From the NCBI GenBank assembly GCA_937871805.1, contig CALMQB010000002.1, positions 434,001 through 498,000 of the forward strand: a stretch of DNA of 64,000 nucleotides, given 5' to 3'. The notes beneath the pieces are model-generated. The model did no database searches. It worked only from the letters and a program-made list of their open reading frames with translations, and was not told where the DNA came from. This document shows, piece after piece, positions 7,711-16,943 of this stretch. The position numbers and the translations under genes are program-made. Every line of letters begins with the position of its first letter. The stretch's first letter is position 1. This DNA comes from an uncultured Candidatus Saccharibacteria bacterium (GTDB taxonomy: Bacteria; Patescibacteriota; Saccharimonadia; Saccharimonadales; HK-STAS-PATE-42).

Positions 7711-9435
7711 ATGAATGGATCTAGTCTTTTTACAGAATTAAGCTTAGTGGTTGCTCTTGGAGCTGGAATTGCGGCTATAATGCACCGCTTTAAACAGCCA
7801 CTTATCATCGGGCACATCTTGACTGGCCTAATTGCTGGGCCAACCGTTTTGAATGTTATCCACGATGACACTGCTTTCGGAGTCTTTGGAAATATTGGAG
7901 TTGCGCTACTTCTTTTTATAATCGGCTTAGAGTTGAATGTTAAAGTTTTTTCTAAGCTAGGTAAGGTTGTCTTTTCGACGACGGCGATTGAAGTTGGTTT
8001 AATAACAATTATCGGTGCACTCGGTTCAAGAGTACTAATGGGGTTTGGGGTGATGGAAAGTTTAATCGTCGGTTTAAGTTTAGCGCTAAGTTCAACAATA
8101 ATAATTGTGAAGATCTTAAATGATAAAAAAGAAACTAGCAGGCTTTATGCGCAAGTTGCAATCGGGGTTTTGATTATTCAAGATATCGTAGCAACTGCAG
8201 GTAGAATCTTTATTTCTGCACAAAGTGGCGAAGGAGCCTCTTTTGGTAGTATCTTATTCTTACTAATTAGAGGCTTAGTTGTAAGTGGTGGTCTTTACTG
8301 GGCTGGAAAGAAGCTACTGCCTAAGCTTACAACACAAATGGAGCATTCTAGAGAACTAATGTTGCTGGTCTCTTTAGCTTGGGGCTTAGGTTTCGCGACA
8401 CTCTTTGAGCATGCTGGTTTTTCAATAGAGCTAGGGGCTCTTTTTGCAGGTGCAAGTATGGCGACTCTACCGTTTAGCGGTGAAGTTAGTTCAAGGTTGA
8501 AGCCACTGAGAGACTTCTTTATTGTGATCTTCTTTGTGTCTCTAGGCCACAGCATGATTCCAGGGCAGATGTTTGCAGTGATAGTCCCGGCAATATTTTT
8601 AAGTTTGATTGTAGTTGTAATTAAGCCAATTATCGTCATGGGAAGCATGGGAATGAGTGGCTACACAAAACGAGCAAGTTTTAAAACAGCAATTGCACTT
8701 TCACAAATTAGTGAGTTTTCTTTAGTCTTTATATTTTCAGCATTTGATAATAATTTAGTTTCTGAGAAAGCTAGAGTTGTAATAACTTTAGTTGCATTAA
8801 TAACTTTCACAAGTTCAACTTACATGATGAAGTATGATGATGAGTTATTTAAACTCGTTGAAAATAGGTTAAAAATATTTGAAAGGAAGGTTACGACGCA
8901 AGAACAGCGACACCCTGCGGTGCACTATCCAGTTGTAATGCTGGGCTATAGAAAAGGTGGAGCAGAGTTTGTGAAGACCTTTAAGAAGATGAAGCGTAAA
9001 TTTATTGTGGTGGATTATGATCCTGAAGTCATAGAAATGTTGGACCGACAAAACTTAGACTTAATGTATGGGGATGTTACGGATGCAGACATTCTAGATG
9101 AGATTAATTTAAAAGATTCTAAACTAGTTGTTTCAACAATATCTGATCATCACATAAATTTAACTCTGGTTAACTGGTTAAGTACTCATAATGAAAAGGC
9201 TGTTTTCATATGTTCTGCAGATAGTGCTGAAGGAGCAATGGAGCTATATTCAAAAGGAGCATCTTACGTAATAATGCCACACTTGATAGGTTCTGAAAAA
9301 ATGGGGTCCTTCCTGCAGAAAAATGCCTTGAGCAAAACTGAGTTTAAGAGATTTAGAGAAAAGCACTTGAAACAGATTGAAAAGTACTATGCTCAAATCG
9401 CTAGTGACGATGATAGCAGTGGCCTAAACCCTTAA
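7711..9435 (+). CDS. Kef-type cation/proton antiporter (CPA2) with RCK domain
   Basis: A 574-residue membrane antiporter that likely exchanges K+ or Na+ for protons. Residues 1-380 hold about 12 transmembrane helices of the CPA2 fold (starting SLFTELSLVVALGAGIAAIM, and the FKQPLIIGHILTGLIAGP signature). A cytoplasmic RCK/TrkA-N domain follows (about 405-520), with the nucleotide-binding strand PVVMLGYRKGGAEF and acidic VVDYDPE. The glycine motif GYRKGG differs from the usual GxGxxG. The C-terminus ends in a short charged helix. It is a single gene with a TTAAACTTAA word just before the start; no ribosome site is obvious. Ion specificity is unknown. Confidence 0.9.
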   Translation: MNGSSLFTELSLVVALGAGIAAIMHRFKQPLIIGHILTGLIAGPTVLNVIHDDTAFGVFGNIGVALLLFIIGLELNVKVFSKLGKVVFSTTAIEVGLITIIGALGSRVLMGFGVMESLIVGLSLALSSTIIIVKILNDKKETSRLYAQVAIGVLIIQDIVATAGRIFISAQSGEGASFGSILFLLIRGLVVSGGLYWAGKKLLPKLTTQMEHSRELMLLVSLAWGLGFATLFEHAGFSIELGALFAGASMATLPFSGEVSSRLKPLRDFFIVIFFVSLGHSMIPGQMFAVIVPAIFLSLIVVVIKPIIVMGSMGMSGYTKRASFKTAIALSQISEFSLVFIFSAFDNNLVSEKARVVITLVALITFTSSTYMMKYDDELFKLVENRLKIFERKVTTQEQRHPAVHYPVVMLGYRKGGAEFVKTFKKMKRKFIVVDYDPEVIEMLDRQNLDLMYGDVTDADILDEINLKDSKLVVSTISDHHINLTLVNWLSTHNEKAVFICSADSAEGAMELYSKGASYVIMPHLIGSEKMGSFLQKNALSKTEFKRFREKHLKQIEKYYAQIASDDDSSGLNP

Positions 9436-9452
9436 CCTTAATATCAGGCTTT

Positions 9453-9490
9453 TGTCATCTCGAGCCTGCCGAGAAATCCAGGTCCTTCCA
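9453..9490 (+). repeat. Outer dispersed repeat (TCATCTCGAG family)
   Basis: Reads GTCATCTCGAGCCTGCCGAG. A related inverted copy (GGCAGGCTCGAGATGAC) lies at about 10053-10071 beyond the GIY-YIG gene. It is one of several repeats around the element at 9594-10023, and similar repeats recur at 55.9-56.1 kb. Confidence 0.6.
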
Positions 9491-9593
9491 TTTGGGGTTG
9501 GTTTTTTGTATTAAGTTTAACCCTTGGGAAATCGCATAGCTGTGTCATCCTGAGATTGTCAATTAAGGCTTTGTCGGACTCTCTCCGTATCCC

Positions 9594-10023
9594 GTCATCC
9601 TGAGCTTGTCGAAGGATCTGAGCTAAATAAGATCGGAGAGGTCCTTCATGTCTGGGTTTAGGCTTAGAATAAGCTGCCACTTTTTGGTTCTGCCCCAACC
9701 TTTGAGCTGCTTTTCTCTGGCAATAGCCTCTTCTGGATTAGAAAGCTGCTCTACATAAATAAGGTCTTTGCAGTTGTACTTTGAGGTGAAGCTGGATGAG
9801 TTAGTTGAATAAATGCCTTCTCTATGTTCGGTTATTCTTTTTACTAAGCCCGAGGTTATCCCAATGTAGATGGTTGACCTACCCTTGTTGGATAGAATGT
9901 AGACGTAGTACTGCTTTTGCATGAAATTAAGTTTATGTAATTTATGCAGTGGATTGAAAGTGATAATGAGCTCGGAAGATTCGAGGGATTTTAGCTCAGA
10001 TCCTTCGACAAGCTCAGGATGAC
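9594..10023. mobile_element. Mini-element: GIY-YIG gene between 34-bp inverted repeats
   Basis: A 430-bp unit bounded by perfect 34-bp inverted repeats at 9594-9627 (starting GTCATCCTGAGCTTGTCGAA) and 9990-10023. It contains only a GIY-YIG nuclease gene, whose stop codon lies inside the left repeat. Repeats of this TCATCCTGAG/CTTGTCGAAGGATC type are known from many unrelated bacterial genomes. The pairing with a nuclease gene here suggests a small mobile or gene-conversion element. No target-site duplication was identified by eye. Confidence 0.6.
9623..9922 (-). CDS. GIY-YIG endonuclease, YhbQ/UPF0213-like
   Basis: A 99-residue single-domain GIY-YIG nuclease. The core reads YYVYILSNKGRSTIYIGIT (residues 5-23: YVY for the GIY strand, YIG for the YIG strand). 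The conserved Arg follows in VKRITEHREG, and the end is AREKQLKGWGRTKKWQLI, typical of this family. These proteins cleave DNA or repair intermediates; the exact target is not known. It lies alone between inverted repeats and its last codons run into the left repeat, so it probably travels with them. Confidence 0.88.
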   Translation of the reverse strand: MQKQYYVYILSNKGRSTIYIGITSGLVKRITEHREGIYSTNSSSFTSKYNCKDLIYVEQLSNPEEAIAREKQLKGWGRTKKWQLILSLNPDMKDLSDLI

Positions 10024-10075
10024 GATAAATCGAGGTTCAGCTTAGAGATCTCCCATGGCAGGCTCGAGATGACAG
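9990..10075 (+). repeat. Right inverted repeat and outer repeat of the GIY-YIG element
   Basis: Positions 9990-10023 are the perfect inverse of 9594-9627. A second repeat, related to 9453-9490, follows up to about 10075. No coding capacity. Confidence 0.65.
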
Positions 10076-10107
10076 GATGTGTGAGTGGATTACAAATAGA
10101 GTTTACT

Positions 10108-12351
10108 CTACTTCTTCTTAGCAGTTCGCGGCAAATGCTTCTTAGCCAGCATTCCTAAGCCTCCGAGTAGCAGCAGGCTAGCAATTAGGAAGAGAAGCTT
10201 AAGGTTGTCTCCTGTGGAGGCTAGGTTGGTGATTGGGGTTGGGTTACTAGTGGAAGACGTTGGGGATGAAGTTGGAGTGGTTGGTTCTGTAGCTGGAGTT
10301 AGAACTTGAGTGGCAGTGACTATTTGGCTGAACTCACTGGTGGAGCCAAAGCCAGAAGTGGCATTGCTGTCAATGGCGGTAGTTGTGGCGGAGATAGATT
10401 TGTCCGCCAAGTTGGTGCCGGATGGGAGAGTTAAATTAGCTATTTGGCTGTTGCCGTTGGTGACGGTAGTTGAGCCTAAGAAAGTTTGACCTTCTCCGTA
10501 GCCGGATGGGTCAGGAGTGTCGTTACTAAAGAACTCTACACGATATTGATCATTCTCTCCATCGGCTGCATCAAGGTTAAAATTAATCTCGGCATTAGTG
10601 CCAGTTTGAGTGGCAGAAGTAAGAACGGGGAAGTTGATGAAGTTGTTGGGGCCGGTGTCCGGATCACCAGCATCGTTGAGGGTAGGTCCTAGATCAGTGA
10701 AGTTGTTAGGTAAGCCATCAGGTCGAGAATCAGTATCCGTAGCCTTAATGAGATCTATCCCTAATCCATCACCCTTAAATAACCCAGCAGTACTTGGATT
10801 ATTTTTTGACATAGAATTGCCAAGAATTGAGACACCCTCTGGTGTAATTGTTGCTCCTGCTACGTCGACGGCAATTGAACTAACAATAATCCCAGCAGCG
10901 TTATTTGTAGATATAGTATTTGCATCTGCCAAGTCTATTCCGCCAATTATTACGTTAACCGGATCGCCCATTACAACAATTCCGGCAGCATTATTACTAG
11001 CAGCCTCACCGTTTTCCTTAAGCCCAACCTTATTGCTCACAATCTTAATGTCTTGTGCAGGAGCTCCGAAGGCTGAAAAAGCAGTACTGTTAATGTTGGA
11101 AAAGCCATTGTCGTAAACAGTATTGTTTTTAACTGTTATATTTGTACTTTTCAACTCTATACCATTCTTGGCATTGTCATAGACAGTATTTGATTCAATA
11201 AGTATGTTGCTATCCCCTTGGTTTACAGAAACCCCTCCCATCGACCAGCCAGCAATACGATTATTTTTAATCGAAGAGTTGGTTGTATCGTTCAAAGTTA
11301 TGCCAGCACCATAACCAGCACTATTGGTGTTCCCAAGAACTGTAGTTCCATCATAGCCGAGTCCAATATAGTTGCCTTCGATTATTATATTATCTACGTT
11401 GTGTGGTGCTATTCCATGACCAAGATTTTCACCAATTACATTAATTGCTCCGACTTCTAAGCCACCGACAACGTGACCGTCACTATTATCAAGAGAGAGG
11501 GCACCGCTGCCACCGATCTGAGCATTCGGCATTGCTACCAGTCCCGTAGCATCTACACCTATGTAGTTGCCCTGATACGTCCAGTTGTGGCTGCCTGTAT
11601 TTGGTGATGAGGCGCCAGCTTCGTTACCAGATATTAAATTTCGATCCTCAGCATCTAGCCCACCAACCAGCAGATTTTCACCACTTCCTGAGTTTGCTAT
11701 ACCTAAGTTCAAATTACCGACGTCTATTAGGCCAGTGGGGTCGGTACCAAGATAGCATCCCTGGACTGTGAGGTCGTCACCCCCAACACCGATTGCGTCA
11801 AAATTAAATCCATTAATTACTAGCCCGTTTACTTTTGTATTTGGCGACTGCACAACCAGGCCGCTGTTGTTACCCGCGTTTGCCCCGTCCAACTCAATAA
11901 GCAGCACACCATTTAACGGATTTGGGGCTATCGCAGTATTTGCTTGTGAGCCAGGTTGACTATAACCATCTATGATTACGGTGTCTGTGATTCCTGGGAG
12001 TCCAGACTGAGGTTTAATGGTGTAGCCATTCTGTCCGCTGTTAGTGAAGTCGGCTGTTCCTGTGATATTGAAGTTGATGGTGTCGTTGCCACTTCCGGCA
12101 ATACATTCTCCTGCAGTAGCTCCACTGGCTGTGTCATTGTTAGAAGCAGTGATGGCTTCTCTTAGAGTACAGAGACCATCGTTAGCTTCTGTGTCGGCTA
12201 TAGAGTTTACTGTGATGGTGGAGGCGGCGTTAGTTCTGTTGTTAGTTAGTGAGTAAGCTCCTAGGGTTAAGCTTAGGATAAGAAGAGTAAGAAGCTTGGA
12301 GTGTTTTTTGAGGAGGGAGAGTGGTGTGGTTATTTTTTTTGGGGCAGGTAT
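10108..12351 (-). CDS. CSLREA/beta-helix surface protein with LAxTG-like C-terminal signal
   Basis: A long exported surface protein of about 748 residues. Order: signal peptide (KLLTLLILSLTLGAYSL), CSLREA-type segment (DGLCTLREAITASN), right-handed parallel beta-helix repeats (many NxxxGNYIG and IxxNTV stretches), an Ig-like/Thr-Pro-Ser stalk, then LASTG, a hydrophobic helix and a Lys/Arg tail, like a sortase signal. No ATG, GTG or TTG lies between the in-frame stop at 12363 and the signal peptide; the first such codon is an internal GTG at 11907, which would remove the export signal. An ATA at 12351 (or 12333) is the likely start, behind TTGAGA/AGATAA promoter boxes. Function is presumably adhesion or host contact. 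Confidence 0.8.
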   Translation of the reverse strand: MPAPKKITTPLSLLKKHSKLLTLLILSLTLGAYSLTNNRTNAASTITVNSIADTEANDGLCTLREAITASNNDTASGATAGECIAGSGNDTINFNITGTADFTNSGQNGYTIKPQSGLPGITDTVIIDGYSQPGSQANTAIAPNPLNGVLLIELDGANAGNNSGLVVQSPNTKVNGLVINGFNFDAIGVGGDDLTVQGCYLGTDPTGLIDVGNLNLGIANSGSGENLLVGGLDAEDRNLISGNEAGASSPNTGSHNWTYQGNYIGVDATGLVAMPNAQIGGSGALSLDNSDGHVVGGLEVGAINVIGENLGHGIAPHNVDNIIIEGNYIGLGYDGTTVLGNTNSAGYGAGITLNDTTNSSIKNNRIAGWSMGGVSVNQGDSNILIESNTVYDNAKNGIELKSTNITVKNNTVYDNGFSNINSTAFSAFGAPAQDIKIVSNKVGLKENGEAASNNAAGIVVMGDPVNVIIGGIDLADANTISTNNAAGIIVSSIAVDVAGATITPEGVSILGNSMSKNNPSTAGLFKGDGLGIDLIKATDTDSRPDGLPNNFTDLGPTLNDAGDPDTGPNNFINFPVLTSATQTGTNAEINFNLDAADGENDQYRVEFFSNDTPDPSGYGEGQTFLGSTTVTNGNSQIANLTLPSGTNLADKSISATTTAIDSNATSGFGSTSEFSQIVTATQVLTPATEPTTPTSSPTSSTSNPTPITNLASTGDNLKLLFLIASLLLLGGLGMLAKKHLPRTAKKK

Positions 12352-12519
12352 TAGTTTAGTTTAAAATTATCTATTTTTAGAGTAGATCTTCTCAATGTTA
12401 TTAGGCTTAAGTTTAGCATAGGTACTCTTACCCTAGCAAACAAAGTTCTACTACCTCGACAGACCTGGGACGGTGATTGGTGGTTGTGGGGTATAAATCT
12501 GAGGTTAATTCAGAAAAAC

Positions 12520-15351
12520 TTAGTTGGCAACAACGTTAACTGTAATTGAGTTTTCTGAACTGTAGAGAGCACTATCCGACATTGCGACTTTAATTGAATG
12601 CTGCCCTGCTGCGAGAGTTTGGGTAACTGACGAAGTGCCAGCACCAAGATTTTGTACTAGGTTTCCGTCTACATAAAGCTCTGCTCCTTGCAAAGAGTGC
12701 GTACCCTGGGATATGTTCACAGTGATTGAGTATTGACCTGGAGCACCCGAGCTGACAGCCTTGATGGAGGCATTTGCCTTGACGTCTGAACAGTTGTGGA
12801 GGTCGTCATTATTTTTAAGATCGTATCCCTCAGCCTTGTAATCTAAGTCATTTTCACCACTTCCAGATTTAAAGGTTATTGCTCGGATAACCTCTCTTGC
12901 TGCCGGAGGAGTACAGTCTGTCGCAAGCTTTTTAGTAATCTTATCAACTGTAAATTCTTTAGATGGAAGCTCTTTTGGCTTCTTAAAGTAGCTCTGGAAC
13001 CAATCTGTTCGGCCATCGACAGTAAGTTTTTGAATTCCGGCAGGCCTTTCAAAAAAGTCTTCCGACTTCCAGCCTTTGAGCTTGTAGACTTCTCTCATAA
13101 AATCGGTGTAGATTGGACCGGTCATCCTACTTGTTATACCATTCATGCCGCCGTGATCACTTCGGTCTACTAAAACTCCGGCAGCAATTTTTGGAGTATA
13201 GCCCATCATCCATCCTTCAGCGTTTCGGTTAGTGGTTCCTGTTTTTGCAGCTGCTTTTATGCCTGGTATGACTATCTGTCTGCTGTTACGTCCAAAAGTT
13301 CCCGATCGGGCATCGTCATCACTTAATATGTCGCTCATTAACCAGGCAATTTCTGGGTTAAGAACTTGCTCAGCTTGATCATCTTTCCACTCTTTGACGA
13401 CCTCGCCAGTCGAAGATTCAACACGCAAAACTTTGGCCTGAGGCTTTGCAACACCGGCTCTACCAAAAGTTGAGTAAGCTTGAACATGCTCTTCTAGCTT
13501 AACTTCACAACCACCAAGTACAACGGCAATGTTATAACTTTTGCCAGCAGCTTTAGTAAGTTCGCAGAGATCTTTATCGCCCATACTTTTTGCGAGCTGA
13601 ACTGTGTTTTCAACTCCTGCTGCATCAATAGCCCTTAAAGCTGGTAAGTTTCTAGATTCTGGCAGAGCTTTTCTGATGGACATTGGGCCTTTGAACTTAT
13701 TATCGAAGTTATTAGGCGTGTAATCGTTACCGTCGCCCCCAAGCCCTTTCCAGGTGTTTGGAGTATCTAAAATGGTACTTCCAGGGCCCCAATCAGGACT
13801 TTTAAATAGTTCTGAGTAGGCAAATGGTTTTATGCTACTCCCTGGTTGCCTAGGCTCTGTGGCTTCGTTATACTGCCCAAATCCTTCGTATTTAAAATCT
13901 CTGCTACCAACATAGGCTAACACTTGACCGCTTTGAACATCTACGGAAACTAGAGCGGCATTGTTCCCGCCTCCAGAATCAACGTACTTTATATTGTCTT
14001 GAACAGACTTATCAGCAATTTGTTGCATATCCCAGTCTAGAGTTGTAATGACTTTATATCCGCTAGTTTGGAGCGGCTTATCGCTGAACTCTGCCTCAAG
14101 CTGTTTCTCGACCTCTAGGACGAAATGTGGAGCTTTTATGTCTTCATATTGGCCTTTGAGGGCAAGGTCTTTTGGTTGGATCTTGTCTAATACCGCAGTA
14201 GTGTTTGCTTTGTCTGCTTCTGACTGAGTTATGACTCCTGTCTCTACCATTGCCTTTAGGCCTGCTTGCATGCGTCCCTTGAGAAGGTCAGCATCGAAAG
14301 AATCTCGATATGGGTCATATCTAGCTGGGCTCTGAGGAATAGAGGCAAGAAAAAGTGACTCTTCAACGGTTAGGTCTGAGGCGTGCTTGGTGTCCCCGAA
14401 ATAACGCTGAGCAGCACGCTCTACCCCTGTAGCAGTTCCTCCATAGTTATTCGAATTCAAGTATAGGGTTAGAATTTGATCTTTAGAGTAGGTTCTCTCA
14501 ACCTCTATTGCAAGAATTAGTTCTTTAAGTTTACGAGAAAAGCTTCTTTCATTAGTGAGTAGCTCGTTCTTGACTAGCTGTTGAGTGATGGTTGAACCAC
14601 CCTGTTTAGTTCCAGAATTAGAACTATTCTTAACAACAGCTCTTAGCAAACCCTTAGGGTCAAAGCCACGATGATTTTTAAAATTACGATCTTCAAGGGC
14701 GATGGTAGCCTTTTTAATGTTATCAGAAATCTGATTACTTTCTACGACTGTACGATCTTTTTGGCCTTTTTGTTCCCAGAGCAGCACCTCGCCTGTTCGG
14801 TCATAATATTTGACTCCGCTATTCTTGATTCTGGCAGCAATTTCTTCTGGTTTGAGTTTATTAAGGTCTTTTCTGTAGTAGGCAAAAAGCCCGAAGATGA
14901 AGAGACCAAGTAGTAAAATCCCAATACCGGCAGCCTTGAGGCTAAAGAAGAGGCCCTCTTTGCTAAATAGAAATTTAAAGAACCTTTTAGGGTGGGCATA
15001 CCATAGTGCCTTTTTGATCCGGCCTTCGGGTGGCTGGCCAGCGAGAATGCGTGGAGCAGTACGATTGCTTCGGCTGGAGTTCTTCTTAGTAACTCGTCTT
15101 CGAGGCTTAAGTGATGAGGAGCCTTTTATGGAGTTGCCTACTGTGCTGGAAGAATCAGAGATATTCTTATAGTGCAGTGAATTACTATTCGGCTGGTTCT
15201 TAGAGTGACGAGCAGAACTTTTTATCTTTCTACTTTTAACACGGCCTTCAGTAGACATTCTTTTCTTAACTCTAGAAATAGGTTTATTTAGATTGGACTT
15301 AACGGCCCTGCTCTTAGGTAGTTTGGAATTAGGGTTAACTTTTTTTGGCAT
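12520..15351 (-). CDS. Class A penicillin-binding protein (PBP1A type)
   Basis: A 943-residue bifunctional peptidoglycan synthase anchored in the cytoplasmic membrane. A disordered, very basic tail of about 120 residues precedes one membrane helix (AAGIGILLLGLFIFGLFAYY). The GT51 glycosyltransferase follows with EDRNFKNHRG near residue 220 and GGSTITQQLVKN near 252. The transpeptidase shows SSIK (SxxK), SRN (SxN) and KTGTTN (KTG). A C-terminal Ig-like region (about 850-943) may bind wall or partners. All catalytic motifs are intact, so the cell makes its own wall. It lies downstream of dnaN on the same strand. A strong candidate for the main growth PBP. Confidence 0.95.
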   Translation of the reverse strand: MPKKVNPNSKLPKSRAVKSNLNKPISRVKKRMSTEGRVKSRKIKSSARHSKNQPNSNSLHYKNISDSSSTVGNSIKGSSSLKPRRRVTKKNSSRSNRTAPRILAGQPPEGRIKKALWYAHPKRFFKFLFSKEGLFFSLKAAGIGILLLGLFIFGLFAYYRKDLNKLKPEEIAARIKNSGVKYYDRTGEVLLWEQKGQKDRTVVESNQISDNIKKATIALEDRNFKNHRGFDPKGLLRAVVKNSSNSGTKQGGSTITQQLVKNELLTNERSFSRKLKELILAIEVERTYSKDQILTLYLNSNNYGGTATGVERAAQRYFGDTKHASDLTVEESLFLASIPQSPARYDPYRDSFDADLLKGRMQAGLKAMVETGVITQSEADKANTTAVLDKIQPKDLALKGQYEDIKAPHFVLEVEKQLEAEFSDKPLQTSGYKVITTLDWDMQQIADKSVQDNIKYVDSGGGNNAALVSVDVQSGQVLAYVGSRDFKYEGFGQYNEATEPRQPGSSIKPFAYSELFKSPDWGPGSTILDTPNTWKGLGGDGNDYTPNNFDNKFKGPMSIRKALPESRNLPALRAIDAAGVENTVQLAKSMGDKDLCELTKAAGKSYNIAVVLGGCEVKLEEHVQAYSTFGRAGVAKPQAKVLRVESSTGEVVKEWKDDQAEQVLNPEIAWLMSDILSDDDARSGTFGRNSRQIVIPGIKAAAKTGTTNRNAEGWMMGYTPKIAAGVLVDRSDHGGMNGITSRMTGPIYTDFMREVYKLKGWKSEDFFERPAGIQKLTVDGRTDWFQSYFKKPKELPSKEFTVDKITKKLATDCTPPAAREVIRAITFKSGSGENDLDYKAEGYDLKNNDDLHNCSDVKANASIKAVSSGAPGQYSITVNISQGTHSLQGAELYVDGNLVQNLGAGTSSVTQTLAAGQHSIKVAMSDSALYSSENSITVNVVAN

Positions 15352-15454
15352 TAATAAAAGTATTCATCACTTTAACTTGTAGGATAGATTATACAACAAA
15401 AGCTTTAAACTTAAACTTAATTTGTTGAAGTTCTTAGAGTAGTTAGCTCCAAAG

Positions 15455-16579
15455 TTAAGAGTTGATGGGCATTATAAGGTGGAGATGACCTTCTTCACCG
15501 CTTTTATGGGGAGAAACTATAAACGGTGCCAAGCCCTTTGAGAAACGAATATCCAAAATATCTTCATCGAATGAGTTAAGTGCATCGACTAGGTAGCGAG
15601 AGTTAATATTGATAGAACCGTCTGAGTCGGTAGAAATAGCTATCTGAGAATGGTTTTCACCCATTTGATTAGCAACTGAATTTACTTTAAGGAGTTGGTC
15701 TTCTTTATCCACTTCTAGTGAAATTGTTCCTGCTGATTCCTTAGCAAAAATTGCAGCAATTTTAACGGTTTGCAATAACTCTTCTCTGTCAACAAAAAAA
15801 TTGAGGTCACTACTGCTTGGAATTAAATTTCTATACTCTGGATAGTCTCCGGAAATAAGACGACTGACCATAGTAACATTGCCGATAACGAAGCTTATTT
15901 GATCATCTTCAACATGGATCATGGTATTTGTAGAGCCCTGTAGACCAATGATTTTAAGGACATCTTGAATAGTTTGAGTAGGAATAATTGCTTTAGCGTT
16001 AAATTCTAATTTGGATTCAACCTGAATAGTTTTCTCGGCTAATCTGTAGCTATCTGTAGAGACTATAGTAAGACTATTTTCTTGATTTGAGTAGAATAAA
16101 ACTCCACTTAGAACCGGACGAGTGTCATCTTTACTTGCTGCGAAAGATGTCTCCAGAAATGCTTTCCTTAAGTTATCGGATTGAACCTCTAAGGTATGTT
16201 CTGAGGAAATTGAAGGTAGCTCAGGATAGTCTGAAACATCTGTTAAATAGATGGTTGAATTATGATTCTTGGCACTTATTTTAAGTTTTAGATTCTTGAG
16301 TTCCTCGATGATAACAGTTTCGTCGGTTAAGCTAGAGAGGAATTCAAAAACTACCTTAGACGGTATGGCAATGTTTCCTGGTGAGATAACTTTTGCAGAA
16401 ATAGTAGATATGACAGCTTGACTAAGGTTGGTTGATGTCAACCTTAAAGATGATTTTTGAGAATCTGCTGAAATTAGAATTGAGTTTAAAACAGGTAAAT
16501 CTAGGTTGCTTCCAGAACTTTTTGAAGCAATGGAAAGGTAGCTGATAAAAAGTTGTCGATTGATCTGAATTTTTAACAT
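15455..16579 (-). CDS. dnaN: DNA polymerase III beta subunit (sliding clamp)
   Basis: A 374-residue clamp that holds the replicative polymerase on DNA. Three similar domains are visible: the N-terminal MLKIQINRQLFISYLSIASK start, a middle domain with ASKDDTRPVLSGVLF (a clamp signature), and the C-terminal ending HLHLIMPINS, matching the usual LIMPMR-type end. Length is normal for the family. It follows dnaA on the same strand, the classical dnaA-dnaN order, with a 364-base spacer. Confidence 0.96.
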   Translation of the reverse strand: MLKIQINRQLFISYLSIASKSSGSNLDLPVLNSILISADSQKSSLRLTSTNLSQAVISTISAKVISPGNIAIPSKVVFEFLSSLTDETVIIEELKNLKLKISAKNHNSTIYLTDVSDYPELPSISSEHTLEVQSDNLRKAFLETSFAASKDDTRPVLSGVLFYSNQENSLTIVSTDSYRLAEKTIQVESKLEFNAKAIIPTQTIQDVLKIIGLQGSTNTMIHVEDDQISFVIGNVTMVSRLISGDYPEYRNLIPSSSDLNFFVDREELLQTVKIAAIFAKESAGTISLEVDKEDQLLKVNSVANQMGENHSQIAISTDSDGSININSRYLVDALNSFDEDILDIRFSKGLAPFIVSPHKSGEEGHLHLIMPINS

Positions 16580-16943
16580 ATTTTTAATGAGTTTATTTTA
16601 ACTAGCTCCAATTGTATACATTTTTATGTTCTGGGAAGTGTATGTTTTTTGTTCCCTACCTTTAGTAATTAAATAAGTAGTAGTAGTAGGGCCTGTGTGA
16701 TTGGTGGATAAAGACTGCTTAACAGTTAGGCTGTCTACCCTGAGCAAGCTGTTAGGTATAAAGTGTGTATTGTTTGTGTAGGAAAAGTGGAGGGAAATGA
16801 ATAGTGTTACTTTTTTAGCAACAGTAAGTATAGCTAAGTTGTTTACAAGTGTGAGGATCTGCACAATATATGAACAAGTTATGTACTCTTTTGTGCACGG
16901 ACTAGAGCTATTTTTTGAAGAAATCTTGTTCACTTTATTATAG
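16580..16943. other. dnaA-dnaN spacer, no gene seen
   Basis: An AT-rich 364-base spacer. One DnaA-box-like site (GGTGGATAA at 16703-16711, one mismatch to the inverse of TTATCCACA) lies in it. A 126-codon frame across the spacer has an atypical composition and runs into the dnaA 3' end, so I do not call it. Confidence 0.5.

Noticed and set aside
9444-9698. 84-codon frame with ILRQAQDDG-like text
   Set aside because: It is translated from the dispersed repeat, a known source of spurious proteins.
10486-12256. Frames opposite the CSLREA surface gene
   Set aside because: They are antisense shadows of a low-complexity gene.
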